From Brachynemurus nebulosus (lineage: Eukaryota; Arthropoda; Insecta; Neuroptera; Myrmeleontidae), in contig JAPWDM010000004.1 in assembly GCA_035578155.1 (NCBI GenBank), forward strand, positions 36,888,394 through 36,952,393: 64,000 nt of DNA. Reading direction: 5' to 3'. Under the pieces are notes generated by a model. The model saw only the letters and a list, made by a program, of their open reading frames with translations, did no database searches and was not told the DNA's origin. Every line of letters starts with the position of its first letter. Position 1 is the stretch's first letter. This document shows positions 1 to 12,524 of the stretch, piece after piece. The translations under genes were made by a program, and so were the position numbers.

Positions 1-235
1 AAAAAATCCAAAGAAAAAAAATTAGAATGTTTTTTTCTGCAACCCTGATTAACCTCTTAATTCTGCGAAACAGAGATTTGTTATTAATAAATGAAAGCTT
101 CTCCAAAATTTACGAAAAAATTACTATTTTAAAACCCATGAGTAGCAAGGAACTATTCCATTGGTCTGTTGCTTTTTTTGATACAAGCATTCATTCTTAG
201 TAATTTTTAATTCGAATTTTTTAATAGAAAAAATT

Positions 236-1179
236 CTGAACAAGTTGATAAATACTTATTTTTTATATTACAATCTTTTTCAGAGTATTTTTTACAACAA
301 AAAATTATTAGGTACCTACTTAAAAAATAATTTAACCTGTTAACTGGGTATGACGAAATATTTCGTCATACATAAAAGCCTACTGTAATGGGCATGACGA
401 CATTTTTCGTCATGGAAAAACCTGTTAACTGGGTATGACGAAATATTTCGTCATACATAAAGGCCTACTGCAATGGGCATGACGACATTTTTCCCCATTC
501 TGAGTCCCCATTCTGAAATGTCCCCAAAGTCCCCATTCTGAAACGAGTTGAGCAATAGCTAATTCCCCGGTTAACAGGTTAAATAGTAACTTAAAATAAT
601 GTATTAAATGACGGCATAACTTTTAGATGAATAAATTTTAATTTTAGTTTTAAAAAAAATTAAATTTTATGATGGATTTATATTGTAATTGAAATTAAAA
701 TTATTTTAGGAATAAACAACTTGTTACACCTAGTACATTCTACTGCATTCATAAAAAATAATAATTAGGTAAGCATGTTTGTATATATTGTAACAAACAT
801 CAAATCAAATGTAGCACTTATAATAACATTTATCTTATAAACTATTACATATTTCTCTAAATCTTTCCTTAAAACATACACACATCTTATTCCGAATTAC
901 GTAAAATAGTTTACAGTAATACTTAATTTTAATTATAATCATTTAAAAAATTGATTAAACACAAAGAATATAAAGATTCGATTTTTCTAATGAATGAATA
1001 ACTTGTAACACCTGGTATCTATACGAACAGAATGTGCAAGTTATCACGTAAATATTAAACATAGAACCGTCATAAAAGACCCTTTTTTAGTTTTTCAATA
1101 AGTTTCCTGCTGTTAAAAGGTACAATTTTCAAAAATTTTATGATAACTATAAAGTGCCCCAATATTTTAGGATTTAACC
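236..1179 (+). mobile_element. Merlin element copy C, 3' portion
   Basis: The sequence matches, in the same orientation, the 3' half of the complete Merlin copy A (about 48642-49858), including the shared end that reads as GGTTAAATCCTAAAATATTG on the opposite strand. Homology to copy A starts near position 236; positions 1-235 do not match and may be flank or a rearranged part. No transposase is visible here. It is interrupted by a TTAA-flanked MITE at 336-578, and lacks the different TTAA insertion seen in copy A. Confidence 0.75.
336..578. mobile_element. TTAA-specific MITE (piggyBac-like) inside Merlin C
   Basis: A 243-bp element begins CCTGTTAACTGGG and ends CCCCGGTTAACAGG, with TTAA on both sides (332-335 and 579-582). 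TTAA target duplication is the hallmark of the piggyBac superfamily. The left TIR block and the following ~70 bases occur twice in tandem (336-408 and about 420-493), each with the perfect palindrome ATGACGAAATATTTCGTCAT. A short TCCCCATTCTGAA motif is repeated three times at about 492-542. The paralogous Merlin A has the uninterrupted site at about 48745. It has no coding capacity. Confidence 0.8.
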
Positions 1180-2641
1180 ATTTAATTTTTCAAAAGCTTT
1201 AAATTTAGTTTGTATATTATATTCAATGTAGACTTGTAAAATGCTTGTAAACTTACGTTTATTAAAAAACTAAAAGAACTAATAATTTCTAATAGAAAAA
1301 TGTTATATAGCCTCTACGTATAATAAATGCTAAGCTTTTCAGAAATCTTAGGGTAAATCCTGTTTCAGTTTTTTGAAATTAACAAGGAATTTAATGTACG
1401 AATGATATTTAATTTAATTGTATCTGTTCACAAAGGCGGTAAGGATTTGAAAGCGGTGTAAAAACTGTAGAACTATTCAATTCATTAAATTGTTTCTTTT
1501 ATAAATAACGTACCATTTCAACAACAGATTGTAATAAATTTGGTACATACAGACTAGCTTATTCTTTTAACTAGGTTTATAAGCGTATAGGGAGATTCAC
1601 TTAAATGATAACTCAAAATTTAAAAACAGATTTTTAACAAGATGGTTTTACAGTAAATAGAAATTTCATAAAAAAGTAATGTAGTTTTAACAAGAACGTG
1701 TTGACAGGCATTAAGTCAGGGTTTTTCAGTAACTTGATTTTTTCACAGCTTTTCGAATAAAATACAGAGTATTTAAGTCAATTTTTTACAGTTTATCTAT
1801 AAGTAGATAATAAAATTAATGCATTCGACACGAGTTTCATATTAATTAAGACTCGCACTTGTACATATGAATGGACAGACAGACATGACGAAATTATAAG
1901 GGTAGAGAGGCCTTTTCTTCGAAACCCTGATAAAAATGAAGAGTAGAAGTTTGGAAGTAACTGTTTTCATTGGGAAATATATTTATTGCAATTCCGGGAC
2001 TAAAATACTTACTATAGCCCGTCATAATAGGGAGTAAAATGTCATTTTTAGTCTCAAAGAACTAAAAATACATTTGTTCCCGTTTTTAAGCAAAACAACA
2101 AGTAGAATTCATAGAACATCATCAATCAACAAGCGAAATTTAACTTAAATAACGTTGCAAGATAATAAATTACTTATTTAAATTAATAATAAAAAAAATT
2201 TGACGGGGCAGGTCTATGACGACTCTTCGTTCCGGCTTGAATCGTTAACGAAAACTCCCGTAAAATAGCAGTGAAATAAAAACACCTTTTATCTTTTCAA
2301 TTCGTATTAGGCTTCCTTTTATTATTTTATTATTTTAGTTGCCAGGAAAACTAAATCAATAGTAATAAATTTGTTTTTTATATTTTACACGGCAAACTAT
2401 ATGCCAATAATAAAATTTCCAAAATTAGAAAATTTACATTTTCACGACAATGTCTGTGCCGGTACAGGTCTACCCAGACTGTCAACTTCCCATTGGGTGT
2501 CCTTAAAGACTAGAGACTATTGTACATAAATAATTCTTTTTTCATTTCAGCCCCCCCCCCCGTCCAAGCACCTGACAGGGGCTTTTCCCCTTGCGCCACT
2601 GGGGGGCTTGGTTACTTCTATTTCGTGGGGGACTCCTCATT
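1180..2641. other. Intergenic, no recognisable gene
   Basis: AT-rich sequence without a convincing coding region. A poly-C run near 2551-2562 is followed by a GC-rich patch to about 2620. I recognise no repeat family here. Confidence 0.5.
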
Positions 2642-2853
2642 AAACAAATGATGTCATTTATTCTCGATATATGAGAGACGATAAATATTACACAAAGAGT
2701 TTTTAATTTCGTTTTATTATTATAAAAAAAAAAAAACGGCTAATCCGAATTTGCTGAAAATTTTATCCGGTCTTCATTTATTAATTACGCGTCTAATGAC
2801 ATTAGTCCGGAGTTGATATCATCATTTGTTCTCGAAATATGCGAGACGAAAAG
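2642..2853 (+). repeat. Imperfect direct repeat pair, ~40 bp
   Basis: Two similar ~40-bp blocks (2642-2686 and 2815-2853) share the pattern cATTTrTTCTCGAwATATGmGAGACGA and are about 170 bases apart. Function unknown; a remnant of a subterminal repeat is possible. Confidence 0.45.
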
Positions 2854-2863
2854 AAATTCATAA

Positions 2864-2896
2864 ACGAACGAACGAACGAACGAACGAACGAACGAA
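2864..2896 (+). repeat. (CGAA)n microsatellite
   Basis: About eight copies of the tetranucleotide CGAA in uninterrupted register. Confidence 0.95.
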
Positions 2897-3579
2897 CTAG
2901 CTAACTGACGAAGACAATTCAAGTGATTGAAAAAAATAATTGTTTACTCGAATCTCAATACCACTATTACAAACATCCTGTAAAATAACAAGTTGTATAT
3001 CCACCACTATAAATTGCTATAATAAACTTTATAATTGATATCGGATAAGTTTTCCGATAGAAAGAATCGCGAGAGGATGATGGTACAAGTCGAGTAGACA
3101 CTGGAAAACTTATAACAATTTTCTTATTTTCCGAACTAACTCGTAAGTTGTATGCGATCATTTCTTTAAATAGAAGATTGTTTTATTGATGACATCTAAT
3201 AAAACTAATTACAATGATTACGTTTCCCGGCTTTCCTTCACCACTCTCCACGTACCACTGGCATGTCCTCATGTCGTTTTTTTTCTTTTTCTCTTTGTTA
3301 TTATTCATTTCACCATTAATAAATCAGACAATGATAGTGTAATAATAAATTGAACAAAAGGCATCGGTACTGCTGACAGTATATTATTTCACTATTGAAA
3401 GTTAGTGATGTGTCAGTCACTATGCGCCTCCCGAGTTCCCGCACTTCCACCATCTCAATCATTCGTATAACAACTAGCTTATATGCACTATATATATTTA
3501 TATTATGATAGTTCTATGTACAGAAAGTGGAAATCAAATTTGAACACATGTATTTTGAAAAACAATGGTGGGGTGTTGA

Positions 3580-3673
3580 ATATCGATTAATTACCGATAT
3601 ACCGTTTTTTTCATTTATCGGTAATTTGGTAAATATTTTTAACAAAACCGGTATATCGGTAATTAACCGATAT
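3580..3673. repeat. Hairpin with 25-bp arms
   Basis: Positions 3580-3604 and 3649-3673 are inverted repeats (core TTAATTACCGATATACCG) with one mismatch and a ~44-base loop. Probably a small foldback MITE. The rest of 2897-4209 shows nothing else I can support. Confidence 0.65.
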
Positions 3674-4212
3674 TTTTTTTAAAATACGGAAAATATAAGA
3701 GTAAATATTAGAAAAACCTAAAAATATTTAATTGAGGACATCACCTACAGTATAAAAGGGAGAAAATATTCTAAAAAATATACAGAACACAAAAAAAAAA
3801 TATGTACCAAAAAAAGTGAGACGGGCAAGCATTTTGTCAGCTGACTATTGGTTTGTATAAAGTGCATTTATAGGAAATTTTTTTCTGATAGTGGTTTCGA
3901 TTTCCTCACGCCCAAAACTAACAAAGCAACCAACTAGAAAAAATTTTTAAAAAGTGGACTCGGACCAAACCGATATTCAGCTAACGATATGTATAATACT
4001 TATCAAAAACTAGCTGAACCCATTCGCGCATAAAATCAATGAGAACTATATAAGTATAATAATTATAAAGAATTTTCCCAAGGGAAGGAGACATTTTCCC
4101 GTAATAAAAAGTATCCTAAATGTTGACGCAGGTAATAAGTTATCACCACAGCAAATAAAACTGGATCGTGCTAAAATGCAATGGAAAAAACTCTACCGAT
4201 TGGGCTACATAA

Positions 4213-4352
4213 GTGCCGATGCACACATGCGTGTTTTTACCGGTGCGTGCACGCTGCGGCGCCGCACCGTCCACGCAACGTGCAAAAAACGTGTGTGTGC
4301 ATCACATTCTGCGTGAACGCAGCGCTAAAAAAACGCATGTGTGCATCGGCAC
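4213..4352. mobile_element. Hairpin MITE with TAA target duplication (Harbinger-like)
   Basis: A 140-bp element with near-perfect terminal inverted repeats (GTGCCGATGCACACATGCGT at the left, its complement at the right) flanked by TAA on both sides (4210-4212, 4353-4355). The interior is CpG-rich and centred on the palindrome TGCGGCGCCGCA, unlike the AT-rich surroundings. A 3-bp TAA duplication is typical of PIF/Harbinger elements, but the TIR alone does not prove the superfamily. Confidence 0.6.
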
Positions 4353-4355
4353 TAA

Positions 4356-5815
4356 TCCCATAGAAAAATAAACTACCAATGGCGAATAGTACACAGCTCC
4401 CTTGTACTCGCAACAAATTTATATCAAATCTTCAAAGCGATTTCGTGCTTAAACTGCATTTTTGCCTTTTCATATCTGAAACAAGAATAACTTTAAGACA
4501 AAAAAAAAAAAATAGAGTGAGCGAGGTAAACTGCTTCTTAACTTTTTCTTCTAATCAGTTATATAACTTTGAAAATTATGAAAAGACTAGCCATATACAC
4601 CCACCCGATGGATTTACCATCGGTAACATTTTAGGATGTCAGTTAGTGTTAAATATTTATTAAATAACTAGCCGTATATCATCCACCCGCTGAATTTCCC
4701 ATCGACAACATTTAGTGTTCCAGATCTATTAATAGCCCAGTAAAGTAAGCTCTGAAATGGCAATTTTTCAACCTCGGTCAAACTTGGCTGAAATATTCCT
4801 AGGCATACTAGATTTGACTAGGGATAGTTTTAAGGGGGTTGGGACCCCAGCGTCAGGGTGAAAAAGGGACGAAATTGCTCCAAAAGTCATTTTTTCACAT
4901 TTTTCGCGTAAACTACTATAGATAGAGAGAAATGTTCCCAATAGAAATTGTAGAGAATATTAAGATCTACAATTTTTGTACGAAACATTTTTTTGCATCT
5001 ATTGCAGTTTTCGCGAAAAATCAATTTAAAATTTAAAATCTTTGAAATTAGAATTTGTTTTTTCATAAAATTAATTACCATTTTAAGAATAAAAAGTCCT
5101 TAGCCATTTTTCGCGATTTTGTGAATTGTAGAAGTTGGGAAAAGTTGGGGCGCTGAGCATCCGGCACTGAGCTATTAAAATAAATAAAATATTATTTATT
5201 TTAATAGCCATATTAACATATTTTTATATACTACTTACTTTAAAAATAACGAATTTACATACAAATTTTCATCCCCTATTAAATCCATCTAGGGGACGAA
5301 TTTTCAAAAATCCTTTCTTAGTGCTCATCTACGTTACATAAGGAACTCCTATGCAAAATTTCATTCTTTTAAACACAACGGTTTATTCTGTGCGTTGTCT
5401 GTCAGTCAGTCAGTGTTAGAGATTTATTAAGTAGATTGATTGCGTTGCTTTTTAATGTCAAATCAATCGGTAAAAAAATTTTGTAGGAACCAATAGATAT
5501 TATCTGACGTTTCAAAAGGTCAAATAGTTACAAAAAATTAACAGGTTTTTGTTTTTATAGTTAAAGATTTTTGTTTTCACAGTAACAAGTAAAACAAAGG
5601 AATCCATTTCGTTTGCGCAAACATACTCGAAGTTAGCTACCATCGGAGTTAGATTTACATAAAGGCATTTAGTGCATGTGCTCTTGGGCCCCTGCACAAT
5701 AGAGGCTTCCACTAAATTGATAGTGAATATAAATCTCTTAAAACAGCAATAAAATAGGAGAGATAAGCACTTTTTTGTTTTTAGCGAAATTCCACTCTGG
5801 AATTCAGCTATATAA
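4356..5815. other. Intergenic with a fragment of a dispersed repeat
   Basis: No gene seen. Positions about 5262-5416 (a block with TTAGTGCTCAYCTACGTTA, then GTGCGTTG and a short CAGT run) resemble the repeat at 36640-36780, so this is a dispersed retroposon-like family. Positions 4770-4880 contain a G-rich block of the style seen in the tandem family near 62 kb. Open frames at 4181-4663 overlap the CpG-rich hairpin and AT-rich sequence and look fortuitous. Confidence 0.5.
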
Positions 5816-5823
5816 GCTGCTCT

Positions 5824-6805
5824 CAGTGGCGGATCCAGCCTTCAGCTCAGGGGGGGGTCAAATTTTTATGACTTAACACTTTAGTCCTTATTGTAAATAC
5901 CTATAACAAAGTGTGTCCAAATCTGCACAGAATTTTTTTTTATGTGAAACTTATAGATAAATTCTATTATGGGCGAGTCCAGCCTGCAATTTAGGGGGGA
6001 AGGGTAGTCAAACTTTGTTCGCTATTGCAAATTTAACAAAAAGTGCTCAAAACTTCATGAATTTCTAATTTCTTTTTTGTTAAGTTAAAGATTGTTAAAC
6101 ACAGGTGCAGCATCTATACTGGTTATTTGATAAATGGTCATTTAAGAAAAAATATGTTATTCTCTCCTATTTTCAAAAATTAGATTAGTGGTTCCCAAAC
6201 TTCTTGGTGTCGTCGATCCCTATCTCTTGCCATGGTTTTCGATTTTAGATACACCCCCTGTACAAATTCATAAATTCAGCAACAACTTCGAAAATATAAT
6301 TTGTCCAAAATGAGGTGTCGATGACCTTTTTTTTAGTCAATGCAGGTGACAACCAAAAAAAAAGGTCACCAATTTCTCATTTTCATATTTTAGAACAATC
6401 AAGTCAAAACCTGCTCCAGTGTACGTATACTCTGTCGCTATAAACCCCCATTTACATCTTACCGAACCCCAATTTTTTTGGCCAACATGGACCCCTTGCA
6501 GCTTATTATCGACCCCTGGGGGTTAATATAGACCACTTTGAGAACCACTGAGCTAGATGCAAGGACTTTTAATGTAAAATAATTATAATATTTCCTACGT
6601 GTGTACATTACATTTTAAAATTAGAAGTTAAAATTATACTGTTTAAAAATATTAACCACTAGATTTCTTTGTTTGAAATTTGAAAATTTATTTGTTAATT
6701 TTAATTTGTTTGAATTTTTTAGCGTAATCGTAAGAATATGTAGCAAATACTTTCAGCTCAGGGGGGGTCATGACCCCTATGACCCCCCCTCTGGATCCGC
6801 CACTG
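5824..6805. mobile_element. Non-autonomous hAT element
   Basis: It begins CAGTGGCGGATCCAG and ends CTGGATCCGCCACTG, a perfect 15-bp TIR typical of hAT elements. The 8-bp flanks GCTGCTCT (5816-5823) and CCTGCTCT (6808-6815) match at 7 of 8 positions, with GG between the right TIR and its flank. G-runs (GGGGGGGTCA) repeat just inside both ends. There is no transposase. A second hAT is nested at 6186-6550. Confidence 0.75.
6186..6550. mobile_element. Nested non-autonomous hAT element
   Basis: It starts TAGTGGTTCCCAAACTT and ends TTTGAGAACCACTG, a common hAT terminus type. The flanking octamers AATTAGAT (6178-6185) and AGCTAGAT (6551-6558) agree at 6 of 8 positions, in line with an old 8-bp duplication. 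It lies wholly within the hAT at 5824-6805, so it inserted later. No coding capacity. Confidence 0.65.
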
Positions 6806-6959
6806 GGCCTGCTCTCCTGGTAAGAGCTGAGTTTCAAGATAAAAATTAACTTTTGAAGAATCTAATATCACCGATTAGTTATATTTTTTGTATGTCCGTT
6901 TATGAAAACAAAATTGATAAATTAAAAATACTAAATAAATTATGTCCTCCTAGACGACC

Positions 6960-7215
6960 AAAATTATTGATCAATATGCATTGATCAATACGTATTGAAA
7001 AGCTATATTGATCGTTTAGGAGAGCTTCAAACATACTGATAGCAGCTGAAGCTATATTGATGCTCATATTGACGTTTATAAGGTATTTTGATCAATATTT
7101 GCATTAGTCTTGTTTCAGATATCGAAGTGTAATGATGTTTCAGATATCGAAGCACATATTACTGATCAATATGCATTGATCAACATATTGAAGGTCCTAT
7201 CAATACGCTTCAAAG
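6960..7215. repeat. Cluster of TTGATCAAT-type motifs
   Basis: The near-palindromic word TGATCAATATGCATTGATCA occurs twice (about 6967-6986 and 7162-7181) with further ATATTGAT and TTCAAAC/TTCAAAG words between. The cluster ends about 130 bases before the Harbinger coding exon and may be its subterminal region; this is inference. Confidence 0.45.
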
Positions 7216-7347
7216 TAGCTTCAATATATTTTACTAGATATTTTTGTGAGATGTGCTTTTTACTTTGACTATTGGTTGTGTTTAGAAAATTCGCGATCTG
7301 TTGTGCAAGTTTTTATTTTTATTAATGATTTTTTCCAATATAAAGCA

Positions 7348-7779
7348 ATGGTGTCTCATAGAGATTTAGCTATTCTTACCTTGACTTTGGCTGTGTGTGA
7401 AATGAAAAAACGAAAGAAGAAAAAAGAAAGGCGCTGGTCAAAAGAATGGTACAAGCTGAGAGATCGTTTTACACACGAACATTTGCTAAACTATTTTCGA
7501 GTCACAGAACCAGAGGATTATAAAAATTTCCTCCGAATGGATAAAGCGGCTTTTGATAATTTATTGGAGCTAATTAGACCTAAAATTGAAAAACAAGATA
7601 CGGTGATGCATCAAGCAGTTCCGACAAGTCAAAGGCTTTCCATTACATTGAGATATCTAGCTTCTGGCATGGATTTAGAAGATTTAAAGTTTACGTGTGT
7701 TATTGCTCTTCAAACGTTAGAGCAAATCATTATGGAAACCTGTGAATCTATAATTGTAGCTTTGAAGGAAAACAAACAG
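7348..7779 (+). pseudogene. PIF/Harbinger transposase, first coding exon only
   Basis: This is the N-terminal region of a Harbinger-type (HARBI1-like) nuclease. From the ATG at 7348 the frame runs 144 codons. Recognisable features are the basic KKRKKKKERRW stretch, then the WSKEWYKLRD, DYKNFLRMDKAAFDNLLELI and LRYLASG blocks that precede the catalytic domain in this family. The open frame extends upstream to 7246, but the internal ATG with MVSHRDLAI fits family starts better. The exon ends at a strong splice donor, CAG|GTAAGA, at 7779/7780, in phase 0. I find no downstream exon with the DDE nuclease part, so the gene is truncated or its second exon has been lost. A domesticated gene is possible but unsupported. 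Confidence 0.75.
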
Positions 7780-7849
7780 GTAAGAATTTTAAAATATTTA
7801 AAAAAATATATACATAAAATTCCAAATTATTATTCATTTATTTGAGAAA

Positions 7850-9228
7850 ATGTTTCGTTAATAATATACTCAAATAATAATATTATGATTATAGGTATTA
7901 TCAACGTATTGATAACCGTTTGCGAACCATTTGTACCGAACGAAAACTTGAAAACTTTAAAGCGTCATAATTTTTAAAATATTTACTTTAGAATAAAAAA
8001 TTTAGATACATATAAAAAAGACAAAAAATTCAATTTCCTATAAAAAATGATTTTGTAATTTTCTCGTAGGCCTAACCATTTACAAGATATTCGCAAAACA
8101 CCTTTTTTAGAATTGCGGGTTTAGCACAGCCTCCAGGATGACGCCATTCTGGTTTTATACTTCTTAGAGGTGGGCCAATCAGTTGCAAAAAAAAAAAAAA
8201 ATGGATCGCACTGGGGTAATGTATCCGTTTAGAAATTAGGCTTGTATACCTAATGCTAGAGACGCATTATTTTTATTAGGCATTGATGGATAACATACAC
8301 TGATGGTTATAAGAGTGGCGATTAATCGAAATTTTACCTACTGAAGACATATTTAAATTTCACTTTAGGCTCTTGTACAATATGGTTGTCGAGTAGACAG
8401 TGCTATTTTATTAAAATTTCGATACATGTATACACTTGGTCCGTATGTGTACATATTATATTGTTGAATACTATACTATCTATTGTTTCATCAGTATGTA
8501 TTGTTTGATTCGTCATCGATAATAATGGAACACAGTTACACTATAGATACTATTGGTGATGTAAAGTATTAAAGATTTCATTTTGAAGCCTATATTTACG
8601 TACATCGATTATTTAAATATGTGTAGAGTAGCACGGCGTGTGTGTGTGTGTGGGGGGGGGGTGTCGAGTGAGCAACAGAGTTCCATATACGAATGATTAT
8701 GGTTCAGCCTGTTTGTGAAAAATTTTAGTTGAGGTTCTTTAATTTTTGACAAAAGGTTCTCAATCAACTTATTCTTTATACTATTTTCAAATAACTGAAC
8801 AATAAATATGGACTATTTTATATTTAATCTATGGACTGAGTACGGAACCTTCACTTTAAGCGTGCATTTACTTTCTATCCCATAAGGCTCATTTGTCATC
8901 ATCGTATGAAATATGTTATTTTTGCTAAAGATAAGAAATTGGATGTTGAATTGAATCGGGAACGTTTACCTAGCGAACATTGCAGCTGATTTTTTGGAAC
9001 TGATGGAATACTCAAGATATTTTAGTATATTTACATTAGAGATGTTATCGATAAGAGGTTTCGGATACGGTAACGGATATTTAAAAACATTTTTCGGTTT
9101 TAGTTTCTGCTACACGGATACATATTAATTTCGGTTAATGTTTTGATACGGTTACGGTTATAGATAATTGTTTTCGTAAATCTTTTTCTTTTAAAGAAAG
9201 GGTAAAATTATATTACAAATATCCCGGT
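7850..9228. other. Intergenic, no recognisable gene
   Basis: AT-rich sequence. A TG/G run lies at 8638-8661. Positions 9050-9180 carry repeated GGTTWCGG/GATACGG words resembling those in the hAT MITE near 51.4 kb. No coding region is supported, and no second Harbinger exon was found. Confidence 0.5.
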
Positions 9229-9559
9229 CGCAGCATCTGCATAACATAGCGAATTTCCAAATATTGGGCACTGGCGGATCTCATCTAACACCTGTACCCA
9301 TTTAAAATAGTTTAGCTTTCTAAGAGTAAAAGAATTTTTAAAATCGGCTGGGTAATTACTTTTGGTATTTTTGGGACCCAAGAACCCGAACAGATTTTGT
9401 GCAGCATAGTTGTATCCATCTGAAATAATTTAGTTCTCTAGCAGTGAGAAAAATTTCAGATCGGTCCGATAGCTTATTTCTGGCGTTTTCGGATCTGCAA
9501 GATCCCGGTTGACCTCATTAAAAAATCAGCTCGACCGTATACTCTAGGCGGACTTTATG

Positions 9560-11269
<1,710 letters not shown>

Positions 11270-11341
<72 letters not shown>
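11270..11341. repeat. (TA)n microsatellite, right of Tc1
   Basis: About 36 TA dinucleotides directly after the Tc1 right TIR; the other half of the tract at 9564-9663. Confidence 0.95.
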
Positions 11342-11344
<3 letters not shown>

Positions 11345-12048
11345 AGAGTATTTTCAAAACCCGTTATGTAGCATTCTACGCCGCATTTGTATCCGCAGGA
11401 CAGTTGTGGAACTCAGACAACACAATCTGTACCTATTTAAAATAGTTTACCTCTGTAATAGTGAAAAAATTGTCAAAATCGGTCAGCTATCTTATTTTTG
11501 ACACTTTTGGGTCCCACTGACGTTGTCGGACCTTACATAACGTAATCTATATCTATCTAAAATAGTTTAGCTCTCTAACAGTGAAAAAATTTTCAAAATC
11601 GGTCGGTTAGTTTAATTTTGGTACTTTTAACATCCCAGGACCCTGGCCGACCTCATACAACATATAAGCTATACCCATCTAAAATAGTTCACCTCTGTAG
11701 CAGTGCAAAAATTTTCAAAATTGGTCACTTATTTCATTTTTGACACATTTGTGTCCCATAGACCCTGGCGGATCTGACATAACGTAATCTATATCTATCT
11801 AAAATAATTAAGCCCTCTAACAGTGAAAAAATTTTCAAAATCGGTCGGTTAGTTTATTTTTGACACTTTTGGGTCCCATGGACCCTAACAGACCTTATAT
11901 ATAACGTAATCTGTATCTCTCTAAGAGTGAAAAAATTTTCAAAATCGGTCGGTTAGTTCATTTCGCGCTTTTAAGATCCCAGGACCCTGGCCGACCTCAT
12001 ACAACATATAAACTATATTCATCTAAAATTGTTTATCTCTGTAACACT

Positions 12049-12356
12049 ATCAGCTAATTGTAAGCTGGACATCAAGTGAACATATGAATACCAGTGTATG
12101 TGTAAATGCGAACAAAAGTTCGTCATGCATTAATAATGTTTCACAGGCACTCGATACTATTTGAAATTAGAAATATAACTGCGTCTCGTATTAAAGAGAG
12201 GATGTGCATGATTGACTATCGGATTGGAATGGCACTCGAACAAAGCGGTCGGTGGCCTAATTGGTAAGGCGCTTGGCTAGTAACCAAGAGATCCGGGTTC
12301 GAGTCCCAGCCGATCCAATTTGATAATTTTTCAAACATTATATGAATTTTAATTAA
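12049..12356 (+). mobile_element. tRNA-Thr-derived SINE
   Basis: An insertion in the 120-bp array flanked by CTCTGTAACACT (12037-12048) and CTCTGTAGCAGT (12357-12368), a 12-bp duplication with 10 matches. It contains a tRNA-like region at 12246-12317 that folds into a cloverleaf: acceptor stem GTCGG/CCGAT, D stem GCCT/AGGC, anticodon stem CTTGG/CCAAG with loop CTAGTAA (anticodon AGT, threonine), and a T arm with one C-A mismatch. The ~200-base body lies upstream of the tRNA part and the element ends in a short TTTTAATT tail. Other copies at 43226-43855 show the parts in a different order. It is not a functional tRNA gene on this evidence. Confidence 0.8.
12253..12306 (+). promoter_or_regulatory. 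Internal RNA polymerase III A and B boxes of the SINE
   Basis: A box TGGCCTAATTGG (12253-12264) and B box GGTTCGAGTCC (12296-12306) fit the pol III type 2 promoter consensus, at tRNA-like spacing. The equivalent boxes of the minus-strand copy lie at 43313-43324 and 43271-43281. Confidence 0.75.
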
Positions 12357-12448
12357 CTCTGTAGCAGTCAAAAAATTTTCAAAATCTGTTGGTTAGTTTA
12401 TTTTTGACATTTTTGGGTCCCACAGACCCTGGCGGGCCCTATATAACG

Positions 12449-12521
<73 letters not shown>
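12449..12521. repeat. (TA)n microsatellite inside a satellite unit
   Basis: About 36 TA dinucleotides replacing the CTATATCTATCTAA segment that neighbouring 120-bp units have after ACATAACGTAAT. Confidence 0.9.

Positions 12522-12524
<3 letters not shown>

Noticed and set aside
4181..4663. Two consecutive plus-strand open frames that could be a small gene
   Set aside because: The first lies over the CpG-rich hairpin MITE, the second over AT-rich sequence with no domain, splice sites or codon bias that I can recognise.
12246..12317. A functional tRNA-Thr gene
   Set aside because: The cloverleaf has mismatches in the acceptor and T stems, the region recurs with the same flanks at 43.3 and 43.6 kb, and it lies in an insertion with a target duplication, so it is part of a SINE.
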